A DNA stretch of 64,000 bases, taken from positions 1,426,001-1,490,000 of the forward strand of contig NC_016458.1 in assembly GCF_000226115.1 (NCBI RefSeq). Direction: 5' to 3'. The number at the start of each line of letters is the position of its first letter. Position 1 is the stretch's first letter. Shown piece after piece: positions 11,965-24,600 of this stretch. The stretch is from Thermothielavioides terrestris NRRL 8126. Its lineage: Eukaryota; Ascomycota; Sordariomycetes; Sordariales; Chaetomiaceae. The notes under the pieces are model-generated. The model was not told the origin of the DNA. It was given only the letters and a program-made list of their open reading frames with translations, and ran no database searches. The translations under genes were made by a program, and so were the position numbers.

Positions 11965-12535
11965 TAGGTGGGAGTAAAATTCCATCTGTCAGGGGGGAAG
12001 TTAGGCGGGGAAGAGGAGGAGGAGGAGGGAATCTATCTGTCTGTTCCCTCCTTCTTTTCTCTTCCTAAATTAGCAGACAAGCTTGCTTCCAAGCAGTAAA
12101 CATCGTCAGGTTGTACGTTCTTCTTCTTTTCGTTGCAGGACTGGCTGTGAAAAGCGGTTGCAAATGCTTTCTTGTCTTGCGCAACAGACTGCAAGCATTT
12201 ATCATCGCGACTTTTATTGTTAACTATAGCATCCTAGTCATTATCATCACCAACCTCCTTCTCTAGGTGGGGAGGGGAGCTAGATGGGAAGTAAAGCGCT
12301 CCCTGACGGGAAACTGCCTAAGGAAGGGTATGAGCTACAAGCCACGTTGCGACGACTGAGCAAGAACACCATTCATCAACTACAAGAAAACATAACAGGA
12401 CGAGCATCTTGTCAACAACTCATCTAGCCACTCACCCCCTGTACGCTTCTCACCACCCGAACAAGTCACGTCAGCCAGATCAGACCGTCCGTCTGGCTCT
12501 GATTCTGATACCACCGACTAAAAGTTGTACTTGTA

Positions 12536-12559
12536 CATCCATCCATCCATCCATCCATG
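12536..12559. repeat. (ATCC)n microsatellite
   Basis: About five to six tandem ATCC units in the 3' flank of the disordered-protein gene. Confidence 0.9.
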
Positions 12560-12953
12560 CAGCCGCGCCCAGTCAACCGTGAACCGAACCTCCGCTCCCG
12601 ATGCTCTAACTAACCATATTCTCCCCCAAACACCCACCACACGCCCACGCGGCACCAAACTTATACCATTAGTTACCAAATACAGCACACCCGCAGCACA
12701 GCACAACCCGCTTTCGGCGGAGCCGTCTGTGTCTCACCTCCAGACCGAGCAGCACCTTTCTCTCCACCCACCCCGGAACCCGCCAAACTCAACATCCATC
12801 CTCAAACCGACTACTTGTATATATTCAGCCCGTACCAAACACCATCCCACACCAGACACCATCCCATACCAGCCACCAACACCGTTTCCTCGAGTACCCA
12901 CAAAACATGCAGCGGGAACACAAGCCTTGCCCTGCCAGCGTGCGCAGCTCAAA

Positions 12954-15900
12954 TCACAGAAACGCCACACTCTCGTCACACCCGACCGCCGCCACTTCCC
13001 TCCCGCGTTGCTGTCCTTCACCGTCGCCGTCGCCGCTGGCGGCGTCCCCTGCCAGCAGCACCTCCGCAATCCCCGCTCGCCAATTCCCCGTCCCTTTCTC
13101 TGCCGAGCCATACCCACCGCCGGAAGACATAGCAGTAGCACAAGCACCACCGCCACCGCTACCACTACCGCTATGATTACCGTAACTAGGCTTTCCACAA
13201 GCAGCAGAAGAAGAAGAAGCAGACGAAGAAGGATGGAACGAGACCGGCCCGAACTGCCTCAGCACCGCCTCGCTCAGACCCGGACTCGAGAGCAGCGACA
13301 TCGAATCTGATCCGGCCCCAGCGCCAGCCTGTCCCTTCGTCAGCGACGGCCGCACGATCCGCAGCGGCTCCGGCCGCAGCTTGCTGCGCGGCGGGACTGG
13401 CGGCGGCGGCGGCGGCGGGCGGGTGGGGCTCTCATTCTCGGTGAGAACAGCTGCGCCACTGATCGACGGCAGTGTTGTTGCTGCTGTCGAGGTCAAAGTG
13501 CCGTGGGTGGTAGCAGTAGTGGCCGTGGATGGGGACGGAGATATTCCCTTCGTGGAGCGTCTCAGGGGCGAGGGCGGCGGCGGGTAGGGAGGGGCAGGCG
13601 GGGGAGGTTTGAGCACGTTTGGTTCGAGCTGGGAGAGTGGAGTTGCCGTTCTCGTTGCTGCTACTGCTGCTGCTGTCGTCGTCGTCGTTCTCCTCCTCCT
13701 GCTCAGCGGAGTCGGGGTTGAGATGGCGGGCAGAGCCGGTTTCCGCTCGGCGGAGCTGAAGACGTCGCCACCCTTGTCGTCGTCCATGTGGTCGTCTTCG
13801 TCGTGGATCTGGGCTTGCTCGCGGACGTGGCGCCTCGTGGACGCAAAGTGGCCGCTCAGAACGCTGCGCGGCATGGTGGGCTGGCCGAAGACAGCCTCGG
13901 CTGGCTTGGAGGGGGTCGGAGACGGCTCAAATTTGCCGATGTTGGCGGACAGCCAAGTCTTCCACTCGATCGAGCTCGCCGCGGACGCCTCGCGGCAGCC
14001 GCCAGCGCGGTACATGGCGGGGGTCTCCATCATCACGGATTGCTTTTTCGTTGCTGCTGAGGGCAACGCTGACCCGAACACGCCGTCGTCTGAGGAATAA
14101 ATGCTCTCGGCGTAGTCGAGGTCCTTCGCGGAGTTGGACTCGCTCGCTAGCAGCCCGGTGAACTGGCTCGAGTGACGCACCTGAGTGCCCGTGTCAGAGT
14201 CCTGCTCGCTGGCGGAACTCTGTTGGGCCCAGGCATTCTGCTCCTCCTGCATTGACTTTCTAAGAGCGCGACGGTAGGAGCTGGCCGTCCTGAAGAGATA
14301 CGAGGCCGGGCTGTCGACGACCCTGGACCGCCAGTCTGACTGCGCGTCGTCCTGGGCGAATATGCCGTTGTGGCCGGATACGGCCTGTTCCTCATCTCCG
14401 GCTTGCCCGCTTGCCACATCAGCCAGCCCACGATCAATCGGTCCCAAAGAGCCAGAAACACCGCCAACTCTGTCCCGACGACGGTTGAGCGGAGTCGGAG
14501 TCACCTCGTGATCATTGGTTTCTTTCTCGTCCCAAGATTCCCGGAAGCGAGATAGATTCTCTCCTTTGGAAGAGCAGGTAGGCGTGATTATGCTGTCAGG
14601 TGCTTCCGGATCTTTCCGTCCAGGTCTGATACGTCTGATGGTGTCGGGTGTGTTGCTAGCAGAGCGGTCTGGATGCTCTTTCGGAGGTGCAGAGCGGTCC
14701 GACTCAACGGCCTCAGACCGCTCCTCCGCGGTCTTCTCCTTCATCTTCAAACCCAGTGCGTGCATCCGTTTCACGAGAGCCGAGTAGATGCGCTGGCTGT
14801 CCACAACCGGGCGGGAGGCGACGGGGCGGCCAGCGGCGCTCTCGGGAGGCTGGAACAGCCCTGAGCCGTGAGGCTGTCTCGGCAGCGAAGTGGACGGGGT
14901 GCGCGCGCCATTCTCCCTGATAATAGAAAGGCGCTGTCTTTCCCATTCTCTCCACTGCTGCTGCTCCTGGCTTGTCAGCGTGCTAGGTCCGGAATGTACC
15001 CAGCTCGTCAAGGAAGAGCCGTCCGACACGTTCCGGTCTCGCTCGCTCTTCAAGCTCACCACGCTTGCCCTGCTAGAGTGAACGAGCCCGGGCGACACGA
15101 TCTGAAGGGATGGCACTCTAGCCGGCGGGCCGCGGATGACCTCGCGGTCTTGATCAGCAGGAGCTTCAGCGTCATCGCTTGGAGTCGGGATGACAGTGAC
15201 ACGGCTTCTCTGGGACTCAATATGTTGGCAAGGAATTGACGCTGCACCCTCATCAGGTTTTGTGCCAGAAAAGAAGTTCTTGATTTTAAGCCTGAGCGAC
15301 ATTGACGCTTTCCTCGTCTTCAGACTCAACGTCTTCTGCTCTGCCGGGTAGTTCAACGGGCCCGAACTGGATGCCGCGAGATCTTCAGTCGTGCTGCTGC
15401 TGCGGAGAGACTTGCGCAGCTTCAGATCCGTCCGGCGACTTCTCGAGCCGAACAGCGTGGATGACTTGTATCGAGGCCGCCGTGCCTTGTCCTCGATGAC
15501 GGCGGATCCGTCTTCGAGGAGACCGGGCAATCTAGAAGACTGTGGCTCTCGGGTGCTTTCATCTCGGCTGGTGCTGGACCTGGAGCGGCAGGTTCGGTGC
15601 GTCAGAAAGCTCATCGACTTGGGAGCTCGCAGTGTCGGCATCTCCCGCGGGGATTGGACTTCGGTGGGCTCAGAACGGAAGAATCTGCGGGATGCCGACA
15701 TAGACGGGAAGGTAGACTTGGAGAACCTGCTTCCCAAAGCCTGCCCGCTCTCGTGGCTTCTCCTGGCATCTTGCGGAACGGCCCACATCGACCGGGATCT
15801 GTGAAGACGGCGATACGACGATGGGGCGGACGCAATGTCGTCCTCCAAGGTGTAATATTCCTCCCCAGCGGCGAGAGCATCGAGATGGCCAGTAGCGATC

Positions 15901-16385
15901 TTCGGAAACGAGACTGGGAGCGGCGCTCTCCGAGGAGCGCTCGCGGGTTGGCCGGCTGACTCCGCCTCGCTGCGTCCCAGAGCGTGTCTCTGGGGGCTCA
16001 TCGGTCCAGCCCCATCTCGCCCGTCCGCCGAATGCGTGTCTGAGCCTTCGCGAGTGTTCCGGCGCCTTGGCGGCACAAAACACGGTCCCACAAAGCGTAC
16101 GCTCTGTCGGCGGCGGAGATCTTCATCATTCTCGATGGAGTCACCCTGGCTTGTGGCGCTCCGCTCAGACAATCGGCAGGGAGACGACTCCGGGGGCGGG
16201 GGAAACAGGGACATGTCGGTGGTCGCGCGGCTCTGGGCTCTGCTGTAGGCCTCCCAGGCAGCAATGTGGGCATCTCGTTGCGCTAGCGCGGGATTGATAT
16301 GTTCGAGGACAACTCCGCGCGTGGAAGAGGTAGACTTGCGGCGTCTGAGGTCCGGTGTGGACTTGAGGCTGCGCCGACGCAGCAT
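12954..16385 (-). CDS. large Ser/Pro/Arg-rich disordered protein of unknown function
   Basis: One uninterrupted frame of 1143 residues from the first ATG at 16385; in-frame codons upstream to 16475 have only a TTG start, so they were not included. The N-terminus is compact and conserved-looking (MLRRRSLKSTPDLRRRKSTS, then GVVLEHINPALAQRDAHIAA, WEAYSRAQ). The middle is Ser/Arg-rich with many basic-Ser sites. A further ordered-looking block near two-thirds reads ASSIEWKTWLSANIGKFEPS. The C-terminal third carries several poly-Pro runs (PPPPAPPYPPPP, PPPPPPPVPPRSKLRPEPLR) that could bind SH3 or EVH1 domains. No enzymatic motif, signal peptide or membrane segment is visible. I do not recognise the family. 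The gene call is firm from length and codon use; the function is unknown. Confidence 0.8.
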   Translation of the reverse strand: MLRRRSLKSTPDLRRRKSTSSTRGVVLEHINPALAQRDAHIAAWEAYSRAQSRATTDMSLFPPPPESSPCRLSERSATSQGDSIENDEDLRRRQSVRFVGPCFVPPRRRNTREGSDTHSADGRDGAGPMSPQRHALGRSEAESAGQPASAPRRAPLPVSFPKIATGHLDALAAGEEYYTLEDDIASAPSSYRRLHRSRSMWAVPQDARRSHESGQALGSRFSKSTFPSMSASRRFFRSEPTEVQSPREMPTLRAPKSMSFLTHRTCRSRSSTSRDESTREPQSSRLPGLLEDGSAVIEDKARRPRYKSSTLFGSRSRRTDLKLRKSLRSSSTTEDLAASSSGPLNYPAEQKTLSLKTRKASMSLRLKIKNFFSGTKPDEGAASIPCQHIESQRSRVTVIPTPSDDAEAPADQDREVIRGPPARVPSLQIVSPGLVHSSRASVVSLKSERDRNVSDGSSLTSWVHSGPSTLTSQEQQQWREWERQRLSIIRENGARTPSTSLPRQPHGSGLFQPPESAAGRPVASRPVVDSQRIYSALVKRMHALGLKMKEKTAEERSEAVESDRSAPPKEHPDRSASNTPDTIRRIRPGRKDPEAPDSIITPTCSSKGENLSRFRESWDEKETNDHEVTPTPLNRRRDRVGGVSGSLGPIDRGLADVASGQAGDEEQAVSGHNGIFAQDDAQSDWRSRVVDSPASYLFRTASSYRRALRKSMQEEQNAWAQQSSASEQDSDTGTQVRHSSQFTGLLASESNSAKDLDYAESIYSSDDGVFGSALPSAATKKQSVMMETPAMYRAGGCREASAASSIEWKTWLSANIGKFEPSPTPSKPAEAVFGQPTMPRSVLSGHFASTRRHVREQAQIHDEDDHMDDDKGGDVFSSAERKPALPAISTPTPLSRRRRTTTTTAAAVAATRTATPLSQLEPNVLKPPPPAPPYPPPPSPLRRSTKGISPSPSTATTATTHGTLTSTAATTLPSISGAAVLTENESPTRPPPPPPPVPPRSKLRPEPLRIVRPSLTKGQAGAGAGSDSMSLLSSPGLSEAVLRQFGPVSFHPSSSASSSSAACGKPSYGNHSGSGSGGGGACATAMSSGGGYGSAEKGTGNWRAGIAEVLLAGDAASGDGDGEGQQRGREVAAVGCDESVAFL

Positions 16386-17177
16386 CGAAGCGGTCGACCG
16401 GGGCCGTGTTCGGGTAACGAACGATGTGGTCGCCCTCGCACTGAGACACTCAGTAAGTCGATAACAGTCGAGCAAAACGTAGTGATCAACAGTAAAACTG
16501 TGTCTCTAAGCCTATGCCGGCGGAAATGGCCACTCTGGCGTGGCACGCAGCTCGCAGTTCGTGACCGGAACCCGAGACCGTTGCACCGGACGAACATTCG
16601 ATTGAGAGGGAGGAGGGCAAGACAGGTCTAGGAAAGAGGTAGGAACAGGGAATGTACATAGTCGTCATGGAAGGCCCGATGCAAAACGGAGGGAAGGCGT
16701 GAGTGGAATCGCCGAAATCGCACAACGCCATTGAAGGGGAAGGAGCAAGGCCCGAGTAGCAATGCCGACAAGGGCCACACTAAGACGGGAGCTCCTACTG
16801 TTTCGATGCCCGGCTACGACCCGGGGCTTCGTCCGGGAACTGCCCATAGGCGGAGGCTGCTCGGGCGGAGGCTGCTCAGAAGCGCACCCCAAGGCAAGGC
16901 ACTTCGATGCCGACTGCAGCGGCGGATGACGGAAAAACGGAAAGACAAACTCTGTTTGCTAGACTGAGTGAACGTGGTTAACCCTCGAATATGCAGAACA
17001 ACCCATCGATTCCATGTGCGACCGAGTCCCGTGTTGCATTCACAGTACAAGAAACGCCTCAGGCAGCCGTGATACTTGCCCCGTCCCGATATTCCCAGAG
17101 GTGAAACAATAGAGAGAAAAGAAACAAGGAACAGAAAGGGTAGCGCGGATTGCAACGGGCTACCTCATCATCATCGT
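16386..17177. other. intergenic, between disordered-protein gene and proteinase B
   Basis: Promoter side of the disordered-protein gene and 3' flank of proteinase B. No gene or repeat supported. Confidence 0.5.
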
Positions 17178-18848
17178 CTAGGCAGCGATCTCCTCGAGGA
17201 ATTCTTTGATCTCCTCATCAACCAGCTTGTGGATCTTCTCCGAGAACTTCTCGGCCTTGCCCGCAAAGGATGAGACGCCCTGGGCAACCTTGCCAGAGAC
17301 CACCTCGAAGTCGTGCTCAATGAGCTCCTCGAGCTTGGAGACCGACTCGGCAATGTCGCTCGAGCCCGCCTTGGTCTTGCGGTCCACCTTGTAGCCGCCT
17401 GCCTCGACGATGGCCGTGTAGTTATTGCAGCCACCACCGTTCCAGGCGAGCAGGTTGGGGGTGCCACTGGGCATGTCCGTGAGGGCGCCCTCGGTGGCGA
17501 TCTTGAGCAGGTTGGACTTCATCTTCTCCGGGGTGATGGGGGCAACCGAGTACTCGGAATCGCTGGCGGGCTGCAGCGACAGGTAGTAGGCCAGGAGACC
17601 GCAGATGTGGGGCGAGGCCATCGAGGTGCCCGAAATGGTGTTGGTGGCGTACTTGCTGCCGATCCAGGTGGACAGAATGCTCAGGCCGGGCGCGAAGATG
17701 TCCGTGCACTTGCCGTAGTTGGAGAAGTAGGCACGGCTGTCGTCAATGCCCGAAGCACCGACAGTGACGGCCCTCTCGGCGGCAGCGGGCGAGTAGTTGC
17801 AGGCGTCGGCGTTGTCGTTTCCGGCAGCCACCGCGAAATGGATGCCCACCGCGACGGCCGCGTTCACCGTGTCGTCAAGCGTCTTGGTTTTGCCGCCGCC
17901 CAGCGACATGTTGGCGACAGAGCCCTTGAAGCCCTTGCGCTTGCCAGCCTTGGCAGCCTTGACCTGCTCGATATGCGACTTGGCGGCCCACTCGACGCCG
18001 GCAACAACATCAGACATGGTGCCGGAGCCGTTGGAGCGGAGAACCTTGACGGCGTAGATGTTGGCCTTCTTCGCGACGCCATACTTCTTGCCGGCAATGG
18101 TGCCGGAGCAGTGGGTGCCGTGGCCGTTTCCGTCTTCATCAGCATCGCCAGTGGGGATCGTCTTGCCCCATTTGGCACGGCCCTCGAAGTCGACGTGCTC
18201 AATGTTGGTGCCAGTGTCGATGACATAGGCATCCACACCCTCGCCACCTTCGGCAGCGTACAGGTACTTGTTGTAGGTGGAAAAGCCCAGCGCATCCCGG
18301 TGGGAGATGCGGGCCAGGCCCCACGGAGCGGCCTTCTCAAGCTCGCTGTCGCACTTGGCATCTTCGACAACACGCATCGTGTGGACGATGCTATCCCGCT
18401 CGATGTACTCAACCTGCGCCGCCACGAATCAGCATTGGGATGTAACTCGCACTGGCTTTTTATCAAGAGAACTTACATCAGGGTGCCTCCGCACCTGCTC
18501 GATGACCTCGTCATCGAAGTGGCCGGAGTAGCCCATGAAGTCCTGGCCGATCTTGTACGTGTGCTTCAGGCCGCGGAAGACATCGTCAACCAGCGGGAAC
18601 TGGCCACGCTTCTTGAGATCGGCGCGCTCCATCTCCCGGGACGTGTGGATCTCCTGGACCCAGCTGTGGTGCGCTGACGCAGAATCCTCGGTGACATGCT
18701 TCTTGAACTTGATGATGTACGAGTTGGGGATGACTTCAGCGTTGGACGACGAAAGAATGGGCGCAGCGTCCCCGTGGATCGTCTCGAAGCTGACCCTGGG
18801 GGCCGCGGCAGCGCAGGCCGCGAAGGAGAGAGCGACGAGGCCTCTCAT
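17178..18848 (-). CDS. PRB1: vacuolar subtilisin-like serine proteinase B (cerevisin type)
   Basis: Exons 18848-18477 and 18413-17178, one 63-bp intron (GTAAGT donor); 535 residues. A signal peptide (MRGLVALSFAACAAAAP) is followed by an I9 inhibitor propeptide (SYIIKFKKHV...) and a peptidase S8 domain of the proteinase K clan. The catalytic triad is visible: Asp190 (VIDTGTN), His222 (GNGHGTHCSG) and Ser388 (SGTSMASPH), with oxyanion Asn323 (AAGND). About 75 residues after the catalytic core form a charged, helical tail (KLEELIEHDFEVVSGKVAQ to the end), typical of the vacuolar cerevisin/Pen ch 18-like group and probably removed on maturation. The expected role is bulk protein breakdown and zymogen activation in the vacuole during autophagy and sporulation. 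A 2.8-kb shared upstream region separates it from the BEACH gene. Confidence 0.94.
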
Positions 18849-21671
18849 GGTGAACCGGCAAACGGGGAAGGAAGGGCGAAGCCGATGGACCAGCGACTTC
18901 TAAGAGAAGGGGAAAAGTCCAGAAAGAAATACGACCGAGAAGATAGAACTGCGAGACTTTCTCCTCCGCTGCAATGCACGGCGAAGGGGATGTTGGCTGA
19001 TGATAGAGATGGGGAGGGAGGACCCGGGAGGTGCGCAGGAGAGGAAGCGAGCGAGCTCGGCAATCCTGGGGAAGCGTGTGCTGATAAAGAGGCGGCCCGG
19101 GGGAATGCGTCAGACACCCAAACGGACTGTTGCCTCAGCGAACCGATCCGGCTGGCTCTCAACCAGGCGGAGCACCAGAAACCGGGGGGAGGGACCCGCT
19201 TCTAGCCCAATGCGGTTTACCGCAAGGCGGAGCGGCCAATGGCGTGCGGCGTATGACCTGGCCACCCCGGTTCCACCGAGGCGAGACTTTGAGCGGTGCA
19301 CGCGATAAGCTGCCCGTCAATCGGCCAGCTGACACCATTGAGAGTGGCTATCGCGTTTATCAACCGCTCCAGCTCAGACGCTGGCGGATAATGCGCATGC
19401 CGTGACAGATCTGATGTTTTGAATTTGGTGACCACTTTGCTTCCGAAGATGACGTTTCGATGTAATTGAAGGTAGTAATAACCGTATAGTTACAGATCGT
19501 GCCTCTGCGGCGCCAGCATGCGAGTTGGGGCGAGGCTGACCTGTCGTTACACTAGGTAGTGAACCTGCTCAGGGATCGGCGCCTTGCTTGGCGGCGCGTG
19601 CCTCAATGATCCCCTGTTGGATTGCCCCTGGAGTCCTGATTTGCGGAAGCTCGATTGAAGCTCCAAGCTCAAAGACAACAGAGCAGCAAACGACCAGCCA
19701 GGCCTTGATCCGTCCGGATCCGAGAGCTAAGAACCGGACGCTGGGGCCTGGACTCGGAACTTGAGTGCAGCAGGACGACAGGCGGAGAAGCTGTCTCCGT
19801 CACACCGCAGCATGCGGGGTGGATGTTCGGATATTCATCTTCCCATAGGATGTACATACCGGTAGGTGGAGGGTAAATTAGAAGATTGCATGCTAACAGC
19901 CACAGATACGGGCTCATCCAGTGATGGGCCAGCAGCGGTTGTGTACAGTACCTACTCTTCCAACAATGCTTCGCGCATTCTCCATTCTCTCATTGTCTCG
20001 ATTCCGAACAGGCGGCGCCGTTCCAATGCCACGCCTTGCCTCATTCCGTCCTCCTACTGAGCGCACTTGAGGCCTGATCGGGACGAGTTGGGCGGGGAAG
20101 GGTAAGGGGACTCCACTCAAGTTCAGGAAAAGGCTCAGGTCCCCGACCTGCCGGTTTCGAAGGATTTACCGCAGGTGCGTGAGGGACGCTTTGGAGATAC
20201 ATAAGGTAGAACGGAGTCTATTGTGACTAAAGCGTAAACATGACGGAAGTATTGGCCGCAGTGCAACCTGCTTGACTCGTCTTCTTTCATTCTTTGAACA
20301 AGCCCCTGTTATCGCCGGTGTCGGTCTGGGGACAGGGTCTTATGACATCATTCGTGTCAGTATCCAAGTTGCTGTCGAAATGGGAACCGAGGTTCCGGAT
20401 CGATTGGACGTCAACAGTAGTTCATGATTCGAGATTCAAAATGTGTAACTTGACCTGGTATTTACCTCAACAAACGCATCGACTATCCGCACATTGATGG
20501 AAGAATAGGTACCTGTTGGGTCGGAGCCGTCGCCACTTGATCATTATGTGATAAAGGTAACGGTCGACTCACGGAATCATACCCCCTAGTGAGGTGTCTT
20601 GAGTATTGCAAACTCTAACTGCGGCTACCGAAGTTGACGGGTCACCACAACTGCGACTGAACCAACGTTATGAGCACTGCACTGCAGTACTCGACACAAC
20701 CGCCTCCTCTCGCGAGGCGTTGCAACGGGTCTGGGTAGCGAAACACCTATATGATGCGTGGTGGTCGCTTCAGGCAGTCGGGGATTCAGGCGCGTTCAAG
20801 GTCCGGTCAGCCCCCTCTGTGAGGCAGGCAATCACCCAGCTGCAAGATACGACTCGAACGGTGATATTGAAGGCAACACCCAATCTGGACGGCCCGGGAC
20901 ACTCGACCTGCCAGGTTTGAATAAGAACACGGGGCTGCCTTGGGTCTTCTGTTCCAAGATGACACAGCCACTGCCCCTCTGTCAGAGCCCCTGCGATTAC
21001 TGTGTATTCCGTATTGAGCAGTGGTATGCAGGGAAGAAAACTGGTATGTAAGATACGTGTGTATACAGATTACACAGTGCGAGTACACGAGCTTTCACGA
21101 ACATTTCTCCGCAGTTAGTGGGGTAAGGCGGTGATGATTACCCTACAGTTACGGCCAGCTGGTGAAGCCTCAGCCCTACCTGAGTTTGGGGTCCGGAAAC
21201 CTGGAAGCCACAGCTGGGAGCTGAGGCTGAGGTGGAACGGCGTGCTAGGGCCTTTCATTGTTGCTGGTCAGTCAACATGCACAGTGCACCACAAACGGTG
21301 CTGCGCAAACGAAGCTCGGAAAACGGCGAAGCAGCAGTTCTCTCGGGCTTTTCCACGTTTACATAGAACTTCCCTCTCTCTGCATCATCCACCTTCAGTC
21401 GTCCATTGCCGCCTCTCTGCCGGAGTGAACATAACGAAGTCGTGGGCGTCTGCGGCTGCTGCCTGGACTCTGACTCCGGCGGTTGCACGCGTCAGCGGTT
21501 CCACAGAGCAGCAACAGCGCCCGGCCGCGCTTTCGCCTGCCGGTTCCATGACGGGCCGCTCAGCCTGCACACCTGGACCCTTGATGGGTGCTGGGGACTC
21601 GCTCAACTTGCCTTCTCACTCTCGGTCGTGATCGGCGCAACTGCAATTGACCGCCTGGAAAGCCGGCCGCG
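18849..21671. other. long divergent intergenic region (proteinase B / BEACH gene)
   Basis: A 2.8-kb gap with no supported gene. Open frames are short and unrelated to known families. I saw no inverted termini, tRNA or repeat arrays. It presumably holds both promoters and UTRs. Confidence 0.5.
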
Positions 21672-24600
21672 ATGCTCCCCGTGCGATCCCGCCGCTTTCG
21701 AGCGTCGACCTCGGCCTCGACCGTCCAGACGTCCAAAGCGACCGAAGTGCTCCAGGCCCTCCTCGACCGGCTGTCCGAAACGGCACGATCCGCCCCCGCA
21801 GGCTCGTACCCAGCAATCTCCGACTTGCTCGACCAGATCCGACAGATTCACCAGCATGTGGCTGCCCTGCCGCCGCCCTCCCCACCGCAAGACGATTTCC
21901 GCTACCTGCGCGGCTTCCAGACCCTGCTCGGCGTCCTACGCGCATTCTCTGGCTTCTACGACCCGCACAGGCGTAGCCAGGCCGAGAAGGGTGCCGTGTT
22001 CGACTTGCTGCATGCGGTGCTGGCAACCCTCTCGGCCGCCTTCCGCGGCCACCCCGGCAACAGGCGGTACTTCCAGGACAGAGTCGAGGGCGGGGGCTGG
22101 GAGGCGCTGGAGCAGATAATCGCCAGCATTGGCGTTGGAGGAGGAGATTCGGACCTTTGGACCAACTGCCAACTCTTCGGGAAGTTGCTCTCCTTCGCAC
22201 TGGACGATCAGCGCTTGGATGAGCTCTGCCGCTCGGTGGCATCACAGGCGACCCCCAGCGTCACGCCAGAGGCAACACCTGATGGAGAAGAAGACAAGAA
22301 AGACGAACCCGACTTGGCTCGCGGCGTGGATGCGGTCGATGTGAGGTTGAGAGAGATCATTCGGCCGCACACGGCCATTCAGAACCCCGAGATTATTCGA
22401 ACCGTTGTTGGCTTCTGCGAGTCTGTCCCGAGAGATCCGGGCGCGGCCTCAAGTCTTGTGTCGATGGTAGTTCTCGACGTGCTGTCATCGATAGCATCTG
22501 CCTCCTTCTTCAACCTGTGCGCTCTGCATGGAACCGGGCTGCTGTCCAGGCTCCTCCGCTTACTCTTCGCCCAGGACGGCCGCCTCACTGCGCCAGAGAG
22601 AGAGAGAGCGCTGCCATTATGCGCAGCCTTGATGCGCCTTGGCATAGACGACCTTGCGGACGCGCAGTTCTTGTTGAATCGTTCAGACGCCGCCGCCTCC
22701 GAGTTCTGTCTTGCCATGGTGAAGAGATACACCGGCCCCCCCTTCATCCAGTTCGACCTTTCTCTCCATGGTCACTCCTCCATTGAACTGTCAAATCTGG
22801 GGCGCTCGTTTCCTCCTCAGACGGCGCCCGGATACACCTTCGCCGGGTGGGTTCGCATCGACAAGTTCGACCCCGAGTCCCATACTACGCTCTTTGGCGT
22901 CTTCGACTCTACCCAGACGTGCTTTCTCCTGGCTTACCTCGAGAAAGACACCAAGAACTTCATCCTCCAAACATCCGTCACATCTCCGCGACCGAGTGTC
23001 AGATTCAAGTCGGTCGCATTCGAGGAGAACCGCTGGTACCACATCGCCCTCGTCCACCGTCGGCCCAAAACCATGGTGGCCAGCAAGGCGAGCCTCTTCG
23101 TCAATGGCGAGTTTGCTGAGCAAATGCGCGTCGCATACCCTAACCCGCCTCCACCCTCCAATGCCAGCACTGAGAGCTTCGTTTCGTTCTCCTCCAGCAG
23201 CACCAAGACGAACCCCGTCCAGGCCTTCCTGGGCACGCCTCGTGAGCTCGCCGCTCAGCTCGGCCCCGGGCTGGTGCACTCCAAGTGGTCACTGGCTTCG
23301 GCGCATCTGTTTGAAGACGTTCTGAGTGATGACCTTCTTGCCGTCTATTACCGCCTCGGCCCGCGGTACCAGGGGAACTTCCAGGATTGTCTTGGCGGTT
23401 TCCAAACTTATGAGGCTTCGGCTGCCCTTGGACTCCGTAACGAGCTGTTCCACCCGGGCAAGGATGAGAATTCCGACATTCTGAAAGCCATCAGAGACAA
23501 GGCGGGCAGCATCCTTCCTGAGCACAAGGTCTTGTTCAGCAGCTTTCCACGGGCCATCTTCTCTGCAGACGGCAGATTTATGGACTCATCACTATTTCGA
23601 TCGCTGTCGAAGAATGCGGCGAGCAATCTGTTTCATACTACCGTCAAGAGCGGGACGGCGGTTGCGGTCAACGGAGCTGTGCCGTGCGTCAACGAGGCGC
23701 TGGTGAGAATGAACGGCGTCTCCCTCCTCACTGGCGATCCCGTTGTTGCCGCTCCCTACCATTTCGACGACAACCTCTGGCGGCTCGGAGGTTTCACCCC
23801 CGTGGGTCTGAAGTTGGTCGAGCGGTCATCTACGGCGGAAGAGCTGATACGGTCGGTCGAGCTCATGTTTTACAGCATCAGCAACAGCTGGAGGAACAGC
23901 GAGGCCATGGAGAGAGACAATGGTTATGCCATACTGAGCATGCTCCTTCGCGCCAAGCTGGGCCACGGCGTCCCGGGCTCGGACACGCAATCACAGACGT
24001 GGCGGCTTGCGCTGAACAACGAGGCGAGAGACCAGCTGAGCTTGCGGCTGCTCAGCCTGGTGCTCCATTTCGTTGGATACAAGCATGCCGACCCAATTGA
24101 GTCCTTCATCATCAACCCACTTGCCTACCGAGTCCTCCTAATCGACCCGGACACCTGGCGGAGGTCTTCAACTCACGCCCAGGAGCTCTATTACAAACAA
24201 TTCATAACATTCGCAGTGAGAAGCAAACATCACCAGTTCAACAGCCGTCGGTTGCTTAGGATGCGTAAGTCCCGGCCAATCCACCCTTCAATGGGGCTTT
24301 TTTCTTCTGGTTCTGGTATCCAGTGTGCTTACTCTGCGTTGACACAGGGATCATCAAGAGGCTCCTGGATGCCCTAAAAGCCGAGGCCATCTCAGAGGAG
24401 ATACTGCCTCACTTCATGGCTTCCTTCGAGAGCCTCGTCAAGTGCAATTACACGGCTGAAGTCCACCGCTCCATTGCCCTCTTCATTACCTACGCCTTCC
24501 ACACCCCTTCGGGCTCCGTATCACGCACACCCAAGCCAGCATCGGTCAGCAGCCGGTCCACAACCCCCGGCCTCGGTCTTCTGCGCCGAACTACTCTCGA

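Larger units (their letters stand above)
11812..12953. other. intergenic, convergent 3' flanks
   Basis: No gene seen between the oxidase and the disordered-protein gene. It holds a TACCTAGGTA palindrome (11819-11828), two tandem repeats listed separately, and pyrimidine/purine-biased stretches near 12010-12060. Confidence 0.5.

Noticed and set aside
9451..12953. Secondary-metabolite cluster around the FAD oxidase
   Set aside because: No PKS, NRPS, terpene cyclase, P450 or pathway regulator is present on either side.
17313..18677. 454-codon + strand frame over proteinase B
   Set aside because: Antisense to catalytic-triad-bearing protease exons and crosses the real intron; composition artefact.
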